From Mytilus galloprovincialis (lineage: Eukaryota > Mollusca > Bivalvia > Mytilida > Mytilidae): DNA of 64,000 bases. Below, in pieces: positions 23,297 through 37,000 of the stretch. The stretch is taken from the NCBI RefSeq assembly GCF_965363235.1, contig NC_134843.1, positions 67,681,865-67,745,864 on the forward strand. The letters run 5' to 3'. Each line of letters begins with the position of its first letter. Within the stretch, counting starts at the first letter, position 1. The position numbers were made by a program, and so were the translations under genes. A model generated the notes under the pieces. That model searched no databases and had not been told where the DNA came from. It saw nothing but the letters and a program-made list of their open reading frames with translations.

Positions 23297-25382
23297 GGGT
23301 TACACTAATGTCCTGACAATGTCCTGACAGTGTCCTGACAGAAATGAAAATGCTTAATACTTTTTTATTATTGGAAGGATTTTCTTGAAATTTGGAATCA
23401 AGCAAGATGAGAACTTATATATAATAAATGAAATTTAAAAAAAAAAAAAAAATTTAAAAGAGTTAGAAAACTTGACCTGACCAACTTGACTTTAAAACTA
23501 CTAATGTCCTGACCGATATGAAACGGCTAAAAATGTTTTATTATTGATAGGATATACTTCAAATTCGGTACCAAGGAAGAATAAAACATTTAATACAAAG
23601 ATATAAGAAAAAAAAAGAAAAAAAATATTTTCAAGAGTTAGAAAACTTGACCTGACCAACTACGTCTTTCCCATGACTAATGTCCTGACCGATGTAAAAT
23701 GCTTATAACTTTTTTGTTCTTTGAAGGATCGACTTCAAATTTGACGTCAAGGAAGATGCTAAGATTGCATACAGAGATATAACAATAAATATTCAAAAAA
23801 CTAATGATGAATGTCCTGATCGTTATAAAATTGCATTGTAAATAACTTTTTTGTTATTTAAAGGGATATAACCACATGTATATAGTAAGTTAGTTTTATA
23901 TCACTGAGAAAAGTATGTGATTAGAGATGCTGTAGATACTAAGTAAATGCACCTTTTCTACATTTAATATGCAAGGATTATAAAGATGTACAGAATGCAA
24001 TTAAGTCCAAATTTAAGACAGTGACATGAATAATTAAAATTTAATCACACCTACATTAATTAAAATTAACACAAATTTGAGTGTTTACTTACCTATATTT
24101 TTCTATTTATTTCACTCATTTTTTGTTGTTTAGTTAATGAGGGATTAAACATGTCAAATAACATAAATAGGGACAGGAAATGGGCTTCTTTTGATTTCAA
24201 TATATTGTTTTTACAAGCATTCAAAGCAGAATTATGTTAGAATCACACAGAAATATAAAAACTTATAATTAACATAATTTTATTATGTAACTGTCTTTTG
24301 GCTTTCTTGCACACATATATTACGAATAAGAAAAAGTGTATCCAAGTTCTTTCTAAACTATGTTTAAAAAAAAAAGAAAATATCAATATAATTTAAAGAA
24401 TTAAGTCTATTCTGTCTTTAGAGAGAGAAAAACAGTTATACAATATTTGTCTTTTCTTCATCAGTCAGGACATTGCAGGACAATGTAAACATTGGTCAGG
24501 TCGAGTTTAAAATAGTTTTATTTTACATGCTTATACTAAGTGTTGTAATCTTCCCTGATACCAAACTTGGTAATATTCCAATAAATAACAAAAAGGTTAT
24601 TGGCATTTTTATAACGGTCAGGACATTCATCATGACAAAGATCAAGTTGGTCAGGTCAAGTTTCCTAACATTTCAAAAATTAAAAAAACATTTTTTTTTC
24701 TCTCATAAATTCCTATATTTAATGCTATCATCTTCCTTGGTAAGGAATTTAAGTCATTTTTTTCAATAATAAAAAGTTATTAACATTTTCTGCATCGGTC
24801 ATGACATTAGTCAGAGCAGAGTCGACGTTAGTCAGGTCAAGATTTTTAACTCTTTAAATTATTTTTTTTAAATCTTTTTCTTGTATCTATATATTTAGTA
24901 TTATAATCTTCATTGACATCAAATTTGAAATCGATCCTTTAAAGAATAAAAAAAGTTTCAGGCATTTTACATCGGTCAAGACATTAGTCATGGGAAAGAC
25001 GTAGTTGGTCAGGTCAAGTTTTCTAACTCTTGAAAATATTTTTTTTCTTTGTTTTTCTTATATCTTTGTATTAAATGTTTTAATCTTCCTTGGTATCGAA
25101 TTTGAAGTCTATCCTATCAATAATAAAACATTTTTTAGCCGTTTCATATCGGTCAGGACATTAGTAGTTTCAAAGTCAAGTTGGCCAGGTCACGTTTCTA
25201 ACTCTTATAAATACTTTTTTTTTTTTTTTTAAATTTTATTTATTAAATATAAGTTCTCATCTTGCTTGATTACAAATTTCAAGTCAATCCACCTAATAAT
25301 AAAAAAAGTATTAAGCATTTTCATTTCTGTCAGGACACTGTCAGGACATTGTCAGGACATTGTCAGGACATTAGTGTAACCC
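23297..25382. mobile_element. Foldback (long-TIR) transposon, 2,086 bp, 9-bp TSD
   Basis: Both ends read GGGTTACACTAATGTCC inwards, and CATATATAC flanks the element on both sides (23288-23296 and 25383-25391), a perfect 9-bp target duplication. The arms are built of tandem units of about 175-180 bp, each with a GTCCTGAC (left arm) or GTCAGGAC (right arm) core: about three diverged units on the left and five on the right. The outermost motif 'atgtcctgaca' is repeated three times on the left and four on the right. The middle (about 23880-24460) is AT-rich and non-coding. The 98- and 75-codon frames in the right arm are repeat. TSD length and long TIRs suggest a non-autonomous Mutator-like foldback; no transposase is present. 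Confidence 0.85.
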
Positions 25383-25740
25383 CATATATACTTATAATAT
25401 GCCAAATACAGGAGATTGTGATAGATTAGATTAACGTGACTTTTTCAAATAGTTAAAGTATTAACTTTTTATTTCAATAACAATTGAACTTTTTATAAAA
25501 ATTCTAGATTCCAGTTATGTTGATCTGATATGTATACATTTGTATCTAATAAACTTGGTTAACTTCATAAATAAGGCAGACTGTATAAAGCATACATTTG
25601 TATTTTGAAAAAGTATAGCTCATACGGTCCAAATACTCGTATGGACAGAGTGCAAACCTAAAGTCCGCTTAGACTTCGTCGGTAGGGGACTAAAAAACGA
25701 AAATCATTTAAAAAAAATATATCCTTTTCCAATATTAAAT

Positions 25741-25842
25741 GGATCGAGGGACTTTCTATACTAAATCATAGATGTAAGTCTTGTACATCTATGACTAAAT
25801 TATTCAACTAAGTACTAATAGAAATTAAGTCCCTCGGATCAT
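25741..25842. repeat. Short imperfect palindrome (about 100 bp)
   Basis: 'atcgagggactt' at the left is inverted as 'aagtccctcggat' at the right, with an inner inversion, 'catagatgta' against 'tacatctatg'. It looks like a small hairpin MITE; no TSD was determined. Confidence 0.55.
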
Positions 25843-25859
25843 GGAAGTATTATATTTTA

Positions 25860-26270
25860 CAATTCAATTCAAATATTTATTGCCATGTAAACTTTAAACA
25901 TTAAGTTTGTGACATACAAAATAATAAACAATATAACTATATTTCACATATATATATATATATATACACAATCATTCATTTACAGTAAATATTCCAGTGT
26001 CCCCTGTCCTCAGTTCTAATGACCTTTTCATGTAGGACCCCAATTTATTTACTTGTGATGGTGTTGATGGATTGAGTATAAAAATCAACTTTCCTTCATC
26101 AGATAAATCTTTAACAGAAAAATTAAAATCCAAATTGTTAAAAAAGTTATTTCTAAAAAAATTCAGTTTGGAGTTTGTGTAATATTTTTCAAAATTTGAA
26201 TATCGAAAACGGAAAAAGAAAAAAGGAAACAACTTGTGTCTGGTATCTAAGGTCATAAGCATAAACATGC
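25860..26270 (-). mobile_element. LINE retrotransposon 3' end, 5'-truncated
   Basis: The frame 26268-25972 (-) ends ...DEGKLIFILNPSTPSQVNKL then GSYMKRSLELRTGD, resembling the extreme C-terminus of mollusc LINE ORF2 (short hydrophobic K-L-I-F-I-L followed by a helix with Arg/Glu). It is followed by a 3' tail that on the minus strand ends '...ggcaataaatatttgaattg', a typical LINE 3' terminus. A (TA)n run lies in the tail. Only the last part of the ORF is present. Confidence 0.6.
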
Positions 26271-26425
26271 AGCAATATTATATATCTAATGTCATAAGCA
26301 AAAGAAAATCAACATACAGCAATAATATATCTAAGGTCATAAGCATAAACATGCAGCAATAATATATCTAAGGTCATAAGCATAGACATGCAGCAATAAT
26401 ATATCTAAGGTCATAAGCAAGAGAC
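26244..26425. repeat. Tandem repeat, about 37-bp unit, 4-5 copies
   Basis: The unit contains 'tatctaaggtcataagcata' and 'aacatgcagcaataatat'. The first copy overlaps the 5' end of the LINE fragment frame. Confidence 0.85.
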
Positions 26426-27719
26426 AATAGACAGGTCTTATAAAGGAATATAACAAATCTGCTTTTCTGAGATGTTTTATAAGGTTCCAAAAATTTGTTA
26501 TGCCCTACAGCTTTCCATCCAGCTAAGGCTGAAGTATATTCTCTTTAACAACAATAATTAAACCTTTATAAGCTCTTAGATATGTTCCAAGTATTAAGTT
26601 CTCAGAAAAATCTTACTTTAAAAGACCTGATATTTTACAACAAAATAGTATAACAAGAGTACAAATGAAGTAGCATGATGACAACATAAAGTGAAAAATA
26701 GTAAGTGTAAAAACATTAATCAAATGATTACTCATCAATTAAAGTGATAAAGAAAAGTTTAAATTCTTTCATTTTCTTTTGGTTGTTAATTCATACAAAA
26801 GCGCTAATTAAATCTATCTTAGTATACCTATATACAATATTACTAAATAAACTCTAATAAAAAATGTGCAACAGAAGCATGAATTAAACATAACATAATA
26901 TAAAATTGATAAAAAAAAAAGTTTTTAATAACAGTGTTTTACTGATAATCTATCCTTTATCCAACTAAATAAACAAAAGAAAATATGTTTTGGTTCTTTT
27001 CAACAAAGGTTAGATAGTACCATTCACAACAAATAAATGATAATCAGTTTTTATGACAAGATATTCAAATGTCTCTTATATAGTTGATGACTATTCAAAT
27101 CTAGTCTGGAGACTTACACACTTTTTCTCACTTCCTTTCCTAAATATGTCAATTATAGGAAAGAAGTCATTTTAGGAAACATTTCATAAATTTCTTAACT
27201 AGATGCAGTATTTTCACATGTATGTCACAACACAGATTGATATTTGTTGAAATTAATAGCTATATACAATTATCAAACATTAAAATAAAAAAGCAAAGAA
27301 CAGAAAACATAATAAAATAAAATGCTTTGCCGAGCACAGCCTGACACAACCCCAGAGGTCAAACCCTGAATAGTTTGGACAAATTTCAACACAATATTCC
27401 AGCTTGAAATTATCCAAATTAAGGTTGTGACTAATTTTTGACATAATCTAGGTTTCAGACACTAAATAAATGCAGTTTAATCTTAAAAGTCTCTTTCAGA
27501 AAACAGTGCATTTGAAGATTTTTTCTTGAAACTTTTCAAAATATTTGGTATTTGAAAAATATTGATAAAAATTAATAGGAAATTTTTGTTTTTAAAGGCA
27601 AAACCATCAACCCCGGCCTCAATTCCAGACTTCCCTTTGTAGCATAGAGCCTTGTTGTACAATTTAAGAGACATCAATACACTTTGAAAACAAAAGTTAT
27701 TGTCTGAAACTATAAAAAA
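26426..27719. other. Non-coding, nothing identified
   Basis: AT-rich. A 64-codon minus frame at 27483-27677 has no splice context or recognisable composition. This is the 3' flank of the DUF7869-like gene. Confidence 0.45.
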
Positions 27720-27995
27720 AAAGCTTTAATGAGTCCCTAATTCCTAAACTGTTGGTACCATAACCACCAAAATCTATCCAACCCTTTTTTTTTTGGGGGG
27801 GGGGGGGAGGATTTAATCTTCTTGTAAATTCGAAAAAATTTCATAGAGATTCATTCACTCAAACTTAAGTAATTGTCTGAAAGCAGAATGTGTCTTCAGA
27901 TGACAATGAGGCAGCAGACGACAATATCATAGCATTATACGAACCCAAACAAATTTTTGTGGTCGTATAAAAAAATACCAGTTCAAAGTTCAAAC
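27720..27995 (-). repeat. Diverged copy of the 'tttttatacgaccgcaaaa' element
   Basis: On the minus strand 'tttttttatacgaccacaaa' near 27975 is followed by 'ttcgtataatgctatgatat', and the far end has 'cctaattcctaaactgttgg', matching parts of the element at 56265-58222. It forms the 3' untranslated flank of the DUF7869-like gene. A poly-T/poly-G run sits at 27785-27810. Confidence 0.5.
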
Positions 27996-28061
27996 TTGTG
28001 GGCATACAAAACACAAAGAAATAATTAGGATGACTGGTGTTCTTGATTTTAATTCCTGGAT

Positions 28062-31000
28062 TTAACGTCTTCTTGGCCTCACTACCTGGATCTGCAATAA
28101 ACATATATACATTATTTAACTATTCCTACTAAATTTAAATGTATAAATGGTTGCAAAAATATAATTAAAGCACAGAGATATCACAAAATAATTTTGACTT
28201 TGCTGCCTCCCTTGATTTTATGGCTTTTTGTTGACTGATAACACTTTTCTTTCAAATCCCAATAATGAATTTCATAAAAAAAAAGATTGTTATGAAATTC
28301 AATAAAATATTTGTCAAGATTAGAGTAGAAAAATAATGACATTTAAAACTTAAATTACAGCATTATTCTACAAATTCTGTTACAAATATAAATCTACGTA
28401 AAGTAATTTTCATTTTAGAAGTCTACAATACTTCAATTGCAATTTGTAAGCAAATTAAATCTTTCAACGTCTTGACAACGCCTATTGTTGTATGACCTCA
28501 GAGAGTGAAATAAACGCATTTTACATGTGAAATTATTGGTTTTTATTTAACTGGGTAATCAATGTATTTCATTGCAACCAATGAAATAAATGAAAATATT
28601 TGTTTAAAAAAAACAAAACTTATAAAACCGTGTTCAAAAGGCCTAGAAAAACAGTAACAAAAAAATGATACCATTAAGGTGGTACTTATAAACACTACAG
28701 GGAGGTAACTCTGTAAAATCAGCTAAACATTTTAATTACATTGTGCTGTTACAGGAATATTAAGCTTCTCAATGATCAAATTAAGTGTTTGTCAAACTGC
28801 TGTATAACCACTGTAATTTTTCTGATAAAATGGTTGGTTCAAATTTTTTGAAATGTTTATATTTTTGTCAAAGGGTGGTCGAAGTAAATACTTTGTCAAA
28901 ATTTAATGAAAATTAAACGAGCCAAATTAATTTCAGTGGAGTTGTTGGGTACCACCTTAATACCAAAAAATATTGAGGTCTTTCAAATTTCACAGAATAA
29001 ATTATCTTGTCTTACCTCTGACAAAGTATGCAGCTGAACAATATGTCTATTGATGGCTTCCAAAATGTTGGGATCTAGTGCCCTAGATGGCCTTTCTACT
29101 GCAGGAATCTGAAATTTTGGTAACGATGTCGGTAATGGTACTGAATAGTGCTAGATCATCTGTGTTTAATACTTCAAGGTATTCCTGCCACCATGTGTGC
29201 TGATCCCTGGTTAAACGTCCTGCTTGCTTCCATTTTGGTAGGTCCCTAACCATTGCTGCAGTGACTGAATCAATTTTTGTTTTTTTTCTCACAGGGTTTA
29301 AGGATGTGCAAATTTCCTGAAATAAGTATCCAGTCTTATTAAAAAGGTTTTAAATGGGCACTAACTACGAGATATATGAAAAACCTAATATCTTATTTTT
29401 TTTGGCTCAATCAGTAATGAAACACAAATAGTGCAATAATAATTTCTTTTCAATAGCCAATAAGGTTCAATTTTGTTAAAATAAGCCAAAAAACATTGAT
29501 TAAGAATTATTCACTTGCAAGTGAAACAAAGGTAAATCATATGATTGACTGATTCTATCCACTATCACACATTATAATACAGGTAAATGCTTAATCTATA
29601 TATATCTATATTTATGTTTACATCGCTTCTATAGTCATCTGATGACTATAGAGGTCAACGCGATAAATAATTAGATGGCGTCTAGACTCAAATACACATG
29701 TAACGAAGCTAAGTCTTTTCATGCCTGTGCCTGTGCCTTGTTTATTGTTTTATTTAGACTTTTAATAGTTGGATAAATGTTTTACATTGTTATAAATCAA
29801 ATATGAAATATAGAATCAGTGAACATGAATTTGACAGCTAGTGCCCCTTTAAGATAAAGAGTATGAATTTGTGAATAAAACAACAACTATAAAAGAGTGC
29901 TTTTTTCAGACACAGTACACATATATAAAAATGATGAAGTCTATGTTTTGAAAAATGAGACAACACATTTCAATCAAATCAGTTGAAAAAAAATGAAAGT
30001 GTGCCTAAAAAAACTGTGTATTTATCCCATTTTCAAAGGCTGTATATACCTTTTTATAAATAGAAGGTCGTATCTGTTATCATAACATATTTCCTTTTCA
30101 TAAATTCATAAATGGATACCTTTAATTATTTGATTCAAAAAATTCAGAAGAAAGTCTTTAAAAGAGGGACAAAAGGTACCAGAGGGACAATCAATATACA
30201 CCAGAAAAAATTATTTACATTAATGATTTTTATGTAGATATTATTATGTGTTGATGGGTTTCTGCATCAATGATATTTACACTTAAATTCAATTAGTCAC
30301 AAATGACATATATTTATATACCTGTAAGGTGGGAATGTTCTCTAAGTTCACTGTTCTGTACTGCTCATACTCCAAGGGCCAGTCTTTTATCGACATCTTA
30401 ACAATGGGACCATCCTTTACAAATTTAAATATATGTGGAGCTTTAATTCCGTCACATCTGTTTAGATTAATGAGTGTTTCCTTGAAATTGAAAATGCTGT
30501 TGAGGTGACTAACAATGGGTGAAGGTGTGGATGCTTCCCTTATTCTTGCATCGAGTTCAGGAAGGGTTGGTGCGTTCTCTTGACATAACTTGGTACTGAC
30601 TCTACTAAACAGTTGGTCCACATCCTCATGTGTGTGTCCCACCATCAAAAAAGAAAGTTTAATCTACAACAAAAGTTTTATCAATTTAAAAGATGCTGAT
30701 ATACTTTGTCCGATAAAAAAAACTCGAAAAATAAGCTAACATTACAAACACAAAAATAAAATCAGAAATGCTTTGCTCTCATCTTTTTGCAGCTTCTGAG
30801 TTCACTTCTTTTCAATAATAGTAATTTTTTCTGTTAAACCTATCAAATAAAAACTCCCTCAATAAAGGTCAATCTAGATAAGCATTTCTATTGTTAAAGT
30901 ATCTGCTTATGTGTCTTTTCCTTTTTTTAATTTTATGTTTATATTGCAAATTAATGTAACAATAGATTCACTTTCACTTTAACTTTCTATTCATAACTTA

Positions 31001-34000
31001 AAATTCAACAATTTTTAATAATACATTTTCAAGGGATAATAAAATGGGATATTTCATATTATGTTCTAGACTTACCTTCTTGAATACCTCTGCCTCCACA
31101 AGAGCAGCTAAAAACATCAGCACAAAGTGGTTTTTGTTGTCTTTTCCACAGTTGTCTGCATTGTCGTTGATCTAAAATTAAAAGTTTCATTGTTTAGCAA
31201 CATCATGATTAATACAGAGTGTAACCATACACTAGCTGACTGAGATATGGATTAAAATATACAGATATAAATTTATATGTTACTGTATTTATCTTTTTAT
31301 TTTTATATTGAGGTCAGGTGAAAACTACCAGACGGACATTTTGACATTGAAACAATCCCAAATACCAAATATAGTTATCCTATTACTTAAAAAAAGAGAG
31401 TTTTCACTTGAAATACTAGAGGCTCTGTCGTTCACCTGTTTTTACTGATGCTTTGGAAAATCATGTAAAATAAGGTTAAAATCATAAGTTATAGTATAAG
31501 ATATAAGACATTATTAGATACACTTTGTACTATAATGATATCTAAGATAATAAAAAAAAACCTGCTAAATTTTTGCAAAGTTCCTAACTCATGGGCGGCA
31601 ACCAAACAAGTTGAAGGACTTGTATGAAAATTTCAGTGCAGATAAATCTAAATCTGATGAACCTTTTGCCACCTGTCAGTTTTACTCTGAATGCTTTAGT
31701 TTCCGAGATATAAGCCAAAAACTGCATTTTACAGCTATGTTTTATTTTTAGCCATGGTGGTCATCTTGGTTGGCAGGCAGGGTCATCAGACATACTTTTT
31801 AAACAAGATACCCTAGTGATGATTGAGGCCATGTTTTGTTAAATTTTGCCCAATAGTTTCAGAGGAGAAGATTTTAGTAAAAGTTAACAGACGACGACGG
31901 ACACCAAGTGATGAGAAAAGCTCACTTGGCCCTCAGGGCCAGGTGAGATGAAAAGTACATTCTTCTAAAGCATTCGCCTTTACAGTTCACACCCTTTTGT
32001 GTCTTCTAATTTATTGATAAAGTCAATTCTGATTTTTTTCAATATCCTTGATTACTTCATATAGAAATTGGTATAATATGGTTTGGTCCATTCCATTTAA
32101 TAGCATTCCAAGAAAAGTTTAATTATTCAACTTAAATTACAAGCACGATTAACAGTCATGGAATTAAAGTATTATTTTTTAAAATGTAAATAATTGTTTT
32201 CAGCTACTTTAAAATTGTCATACCTCTTTGACATGGTGAAGCACTTTCAGTAAGCAGTTCAATGTGACATTGGAATCAGGGTGGAAACGGTCTGTCCAAG
32301 TAAATCCGAAGTCTAGTCCAAAACCATGGCATAATGCACCAGTAACATGATGATGAACTCCAGCATAGGCCGAGTCAGTCTGAAAAAAAATTGCATTTTA
32401 AAATTTCAAGTACTTTCAAAAAAATTTATAATTTTGACCATGTTGAACAAAGATCTTATGTTGTAGGATTATATAATGTGCCCCATGAGATGATGTCCCA
32501 TGGACAAAGTTTCACGGATATGACCTGTGAAATTTGACCAGGACATAATTTTATTGTTAATTATTGTCCACTTCTGTGTAAAAGTGTCCCTAGAAAAAGA
32601 TATTCTACTTTTGACCTTTGTTGGATGTATTTCATGGTGAAATCATGTTCCAGGCACAGGTATCAATTCTGGCATAACATATTTGGCTTTCTTATTTTGA
32701 TTCCGACATTCATCAAAAACTGATATAAAAATGATACTTTCCAGATATCTAAGTACAGTTATTATTAACCCCAAGGTGGCACCCACTCTCATTATGGCAT
32801 ATGTAAAACACCTGTTTCTGTTTGTCCTTTTTGAATAATGAGTTTTAATGTTTTCCCCTGTTGTTTTTTTTTTGTCAACCTTTATATTTGACATATCATT
32901 GTTTTTAATTTCAAATTGCTTAGCCTTCCTTCTTAATGGTCTTCTTTTATTATTATTAAACCTTGGAGGGTATTGACCATCACACAAAAAGTATATAGCT
33001 GTTTATATTCATCACTTTCCATTTTGTTTACATCTGTGGTGTCTTGATTTAAATTTCAATTATGATTTAACTATTAAATTTATTAAAACATTTTAATGAT
33101 TGCTAAATTATTTCCCTTAAGGGACAGAAAAAAATAGCCACACTATGAAAATTGACCTCTGTGACAAACTTTTATAAAACATGTATGAAATTATGTCCAC
33201 ATACTAGAAACAATTCTTCACTAAGGGAGACACTTTTTTATAGTTTACAAATGTGATGTTCTGTCCTGTGAACAAAATTTCACAGATGAACTGTGAAATA
33301 TAGTTCCAAGAAGACACAATTTCATGGGACGCTTTTTAGGCTTACATTTTAGTATTTATATATACTTCATGTATTGTTATTAAGATGAAAGGCAAAAACA
33401 ACAAAAAAAGGGTACAAATTGTACATTCAGAGCAATTACTGAAGATTTCATCATAAGATGTAAGAATCTATGGTATAAATTGACAGTTTTGTAGATCTTG
33501 TTTTGTATCTGGTTGACATACCTTTGAATTCAATGAATATCTTGGAAGTGTGGTTTTTGCCTGGTCCATATTATCTATAATCAATGACATATAGTGTTGA
33601 GGACTGGATCTAGCTTTTGCTCTATGCTTATATTTCTGTCTTGCTAGGCTGAAATTACCAAAAATATAATATAAGCAACCAAAAGTATAATAACAAACAA
33701 TGTTTTTCAACAATGTGGTCCAGATTTAATTACTTGCATAACAGATTATTTATAAGAGTGTACAACATTTTTTAGGCTATTTTGAATAGACAAGAAAAAT
33801 ATTAGTCATCCCTCATATGTTTACTTTTTAACGAGTAAAACATGAAAAACATTGATAACAAAGTCACATGACAAAATTATGTCTTTTTAGCTGATAAGAC
33901 TAAAAAACTTTCAGCCAATCTGAAGATGTGTTTAAAATTCATCCATTTATATATATATAAATAATTTTTTTTATATAGATTAGACTGTTAGTCTTCCTGT

Positions 34001-37000
34001 TTGAATGCTTTTACACCTGTCATTTTTGAGACCTTTATAGGTTGCTGTTCAATGTGAATTAAAGCTCTGTGCTGAAGACAGTACCTTCACCTATCTTGGT
34101 TTACTTTTACAAATTGACACTTTAAATGTAGAGTTGTCTCATTTGCACTCATACATCTCCTTATATCTAAATACATTGAAGTAAGGTTGGCAAAAGTATG
34201 CCAAATAATGATCTTCATTTTTAGGCAATTATTCATTTAAAATAAGGGAAAATTAAAAACATAAAAATCAGATAACAGCTTGAAAAATCATGCAATTTTT
34301 GTTTTTAAATATTGCTATAAGATGTTGAAAAATATCCTATTTTTGTTTTACATAAATTAGGTTGTTAGTTTTCTCGCTTGAATTGTGATACATTTTTCAT
34401 AATTGACAAACTTTGGTTTGTTATGGTAAATAACATCATAAAGGCAAGCATAATTGACAAACTTTTCCAGTGAAGGACTTAAGTCAGGAGCCTGTAATTC
34501 AGTGGTTGTTGTTTGTTAATGTGTTACATATTTGTTTTTTGTTCATTTTTTTATATAAATAAGGCTGTTACTTTTCTCGTTTGAATTGTTTTACATTGTC
34601 TTATCGGGGCCTTTTATAGCTGACTATGCGGTATGGGCTTTGCTCATTGTTGCAGAACATTATGTGACCTAAAATTTTTAAGTTCTGTCGCATTTGGTCA
34701 CTTGTGGAATTGTCTCATTGGCAATCATACCACATCTTCTTTTTTATATAACATAAAATACAAATTACAAGTTAATAAACAATTCATACTTTTAAGATTT
34801 TGCTAATTAGCCAAGATTGTACCCAGACATTCACTTACAGTTGCAATGCAAAATGTGCTTTCCTCTTCATCAGTAATTCTTCTTTTTGTTCTTTTGTGAG
34901 CTTTGTTAGGAGTGCTTCTTTAAACAGTGTACACTCTGTACATTTTGACAGCTTCTGGTGCTATTAAATTTAAACAAAAAAAGTGTCAATTGTCATATAT
35001 GAAGAGTATATTTTTCCAAATTATGTACATAGAACGATGAAGTTAAGCATGTTAAGGCTGCATGTTTGCAAAGTGTACCATACAATTAACCAAATGAATT
35101 TTTATCTTATATGACCAACTAAATGAATTGCAAAAGAAGAAGTAAATGTCTTGCAATTACAAATATAACTCATCACTGCTGCTTAAATATGAAGTAATTT
35201 TTTTCAGTAATACTCGAAAACATGGAAAATGTATTACACAAAAACTCATAGTACATGTAGTATTGTCAAAACATATTAGAAGAGTGCATTCTACTTATTG
35301 AAAAAGTAACAACTGATCCATGAAATATGATCACGGTTCTGCAAACTTTTTTTACAAACATATATACCTTGCAATTATTTGATATGAATAAAAAAAAATA
35401 TTCTATTCTTATAATAATTGAACAAATTTTCTGGACAAGACGACTATCAACCCAAAGATCAATTAAGTTAGTAATTGAATGTTCAGTTGGTATAAACATT
35501 TTAAAACTGCTGACACAACAGACCAAAAGACTATAAAAAAAAATTAAATTTAAATACCTTTCTTAACTTTACATGTGGAAATTCTTTACGCCACATCTCA
35601 TAAAAGCTTGATAAACTTATGCTAGGCTGTTGTGTCACATCACCTTGAAGCTTATAATCTTTGAATATAGTTATCTTCGTCAAACAAGATGGAAGGTGGA
35701 TTTCTGGACAATCTGGTTGCTGTTCCCCAAAGTTTTCTGCATATTCTTTAAAATCCATCATTGCTGAAATATATCTTGTGCTGAGATACTGTTGACCTGT
35801 CCTGTAATCTTCTGGCAATCTGTTTTCATGTAGTCTGGATTTGATATATCTAAACCTGAAAATAAAAGCAGATATTACTTAATCTAGCACTTCAATATAT
35901 AGTCATCCCTTGACATTGTTTGAAGAAAAAATCATATTGAGATTATTTTGCATAAATTTCCTAATATTTAGACTAAGCATCCTTTTTTTATCCATCATAA
36001 ACTCTGAAATTTTCTCCATAAAAAATCAAAACAATATTTTCTAACAAAAGAAACACATCTACTGATTGGCTGACATCATTTTGTTTATCATATCATAGAC
36101 ACAATTTTGGTCATCAACGTTTTTTTCATGATTTACGCCGGTAAGAAATGGAATTTAGAATTAAATTGTAAGATATAACTGTAATATTGTATCAGTTTAT
36201 TCAAAATAACATAAAAAAAATGGTGCACACTGTTAAATAACCCGCTACGCGCATTATTCAGTGTGCACCACATTTTTTATGTTATTTCTTAATAGACAGA
36301 AAATATAAGTCATTCCTTAAATATATCCATCTAATTATACAACTTTAAATATAACCAAAGAAAACAAATTTTAAGTACAAATACCTTCTTTCTTTAATTC
36401 CATGCACCAATTTCCAAGCATCCTGGCAAACGCGCTTCTGATCAACTACAAAAGTTGGACTGATGTCTTCAACTGCATACGATTTCCTGAAAATTATTAT
36501 CATAAGTGTATAAACTAATAAAGTCATGCAAATAACATAAATAACAAATTTAACTATGACTCAAAATTAATATCAGCATGTATCCTGTATGTAATCTTTA
36601 AATAAAATCTTTTTCATACATTTTGCATATCAAAAAATAAATTCTATGATTTAGCGGGAGAAAAATTAAATAAACTGTTATCACAGAGATATGTCTCGAC
36701 TTTTTGTAATTTTCATAATGCAAATTTCTTTTGAGGATCACTAGACAATAAAATAAAGCTGAAAAGAAAGTCAAAATAAATAGCAAAAGTAAATCATCTG
36801 ATGTTATTTATCAGCCATAAGTCATTATTAAGACTCTGCTGATTTTGTTTAATAATCATCATATTAATTGGTTGGAGTGGAACAATTATACTCCTTACAA
36901 TTGACTGTAATGAAAATGTTTATTAAAGTTCTAAATTAGCACGATTAGTCCTTTTTTCCAGCAATTTAGTTATTGATTGTTGTATCTTTTGTTGCAGATT

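Noticed and set aside
24473..25232. 98- and 75-codon plus frames
   Set aside because: They are inside the right arm of the foldback element and repeat with its unit period.
23297..25382. CRISPR-like array (spaced GTCCTGAC repeats)
   Set aside because: Eukaryotic context, units of about 180 bp with related spacers, and inverted arms with a TSD identify a transposon.
27865..28104. 79-codon minus frame as a coding exon in its own frame
   Set aside because: The phase required by the upstream exon gives IQVVRPRRR-stop instead; the longer frame runs into a diverged mobile element.
29083..29292. 69-codon independent gene
   Set aside because: It is the 5' part of exon 9 of the DUF7869-like gene, cut off by the one-base frameshift.
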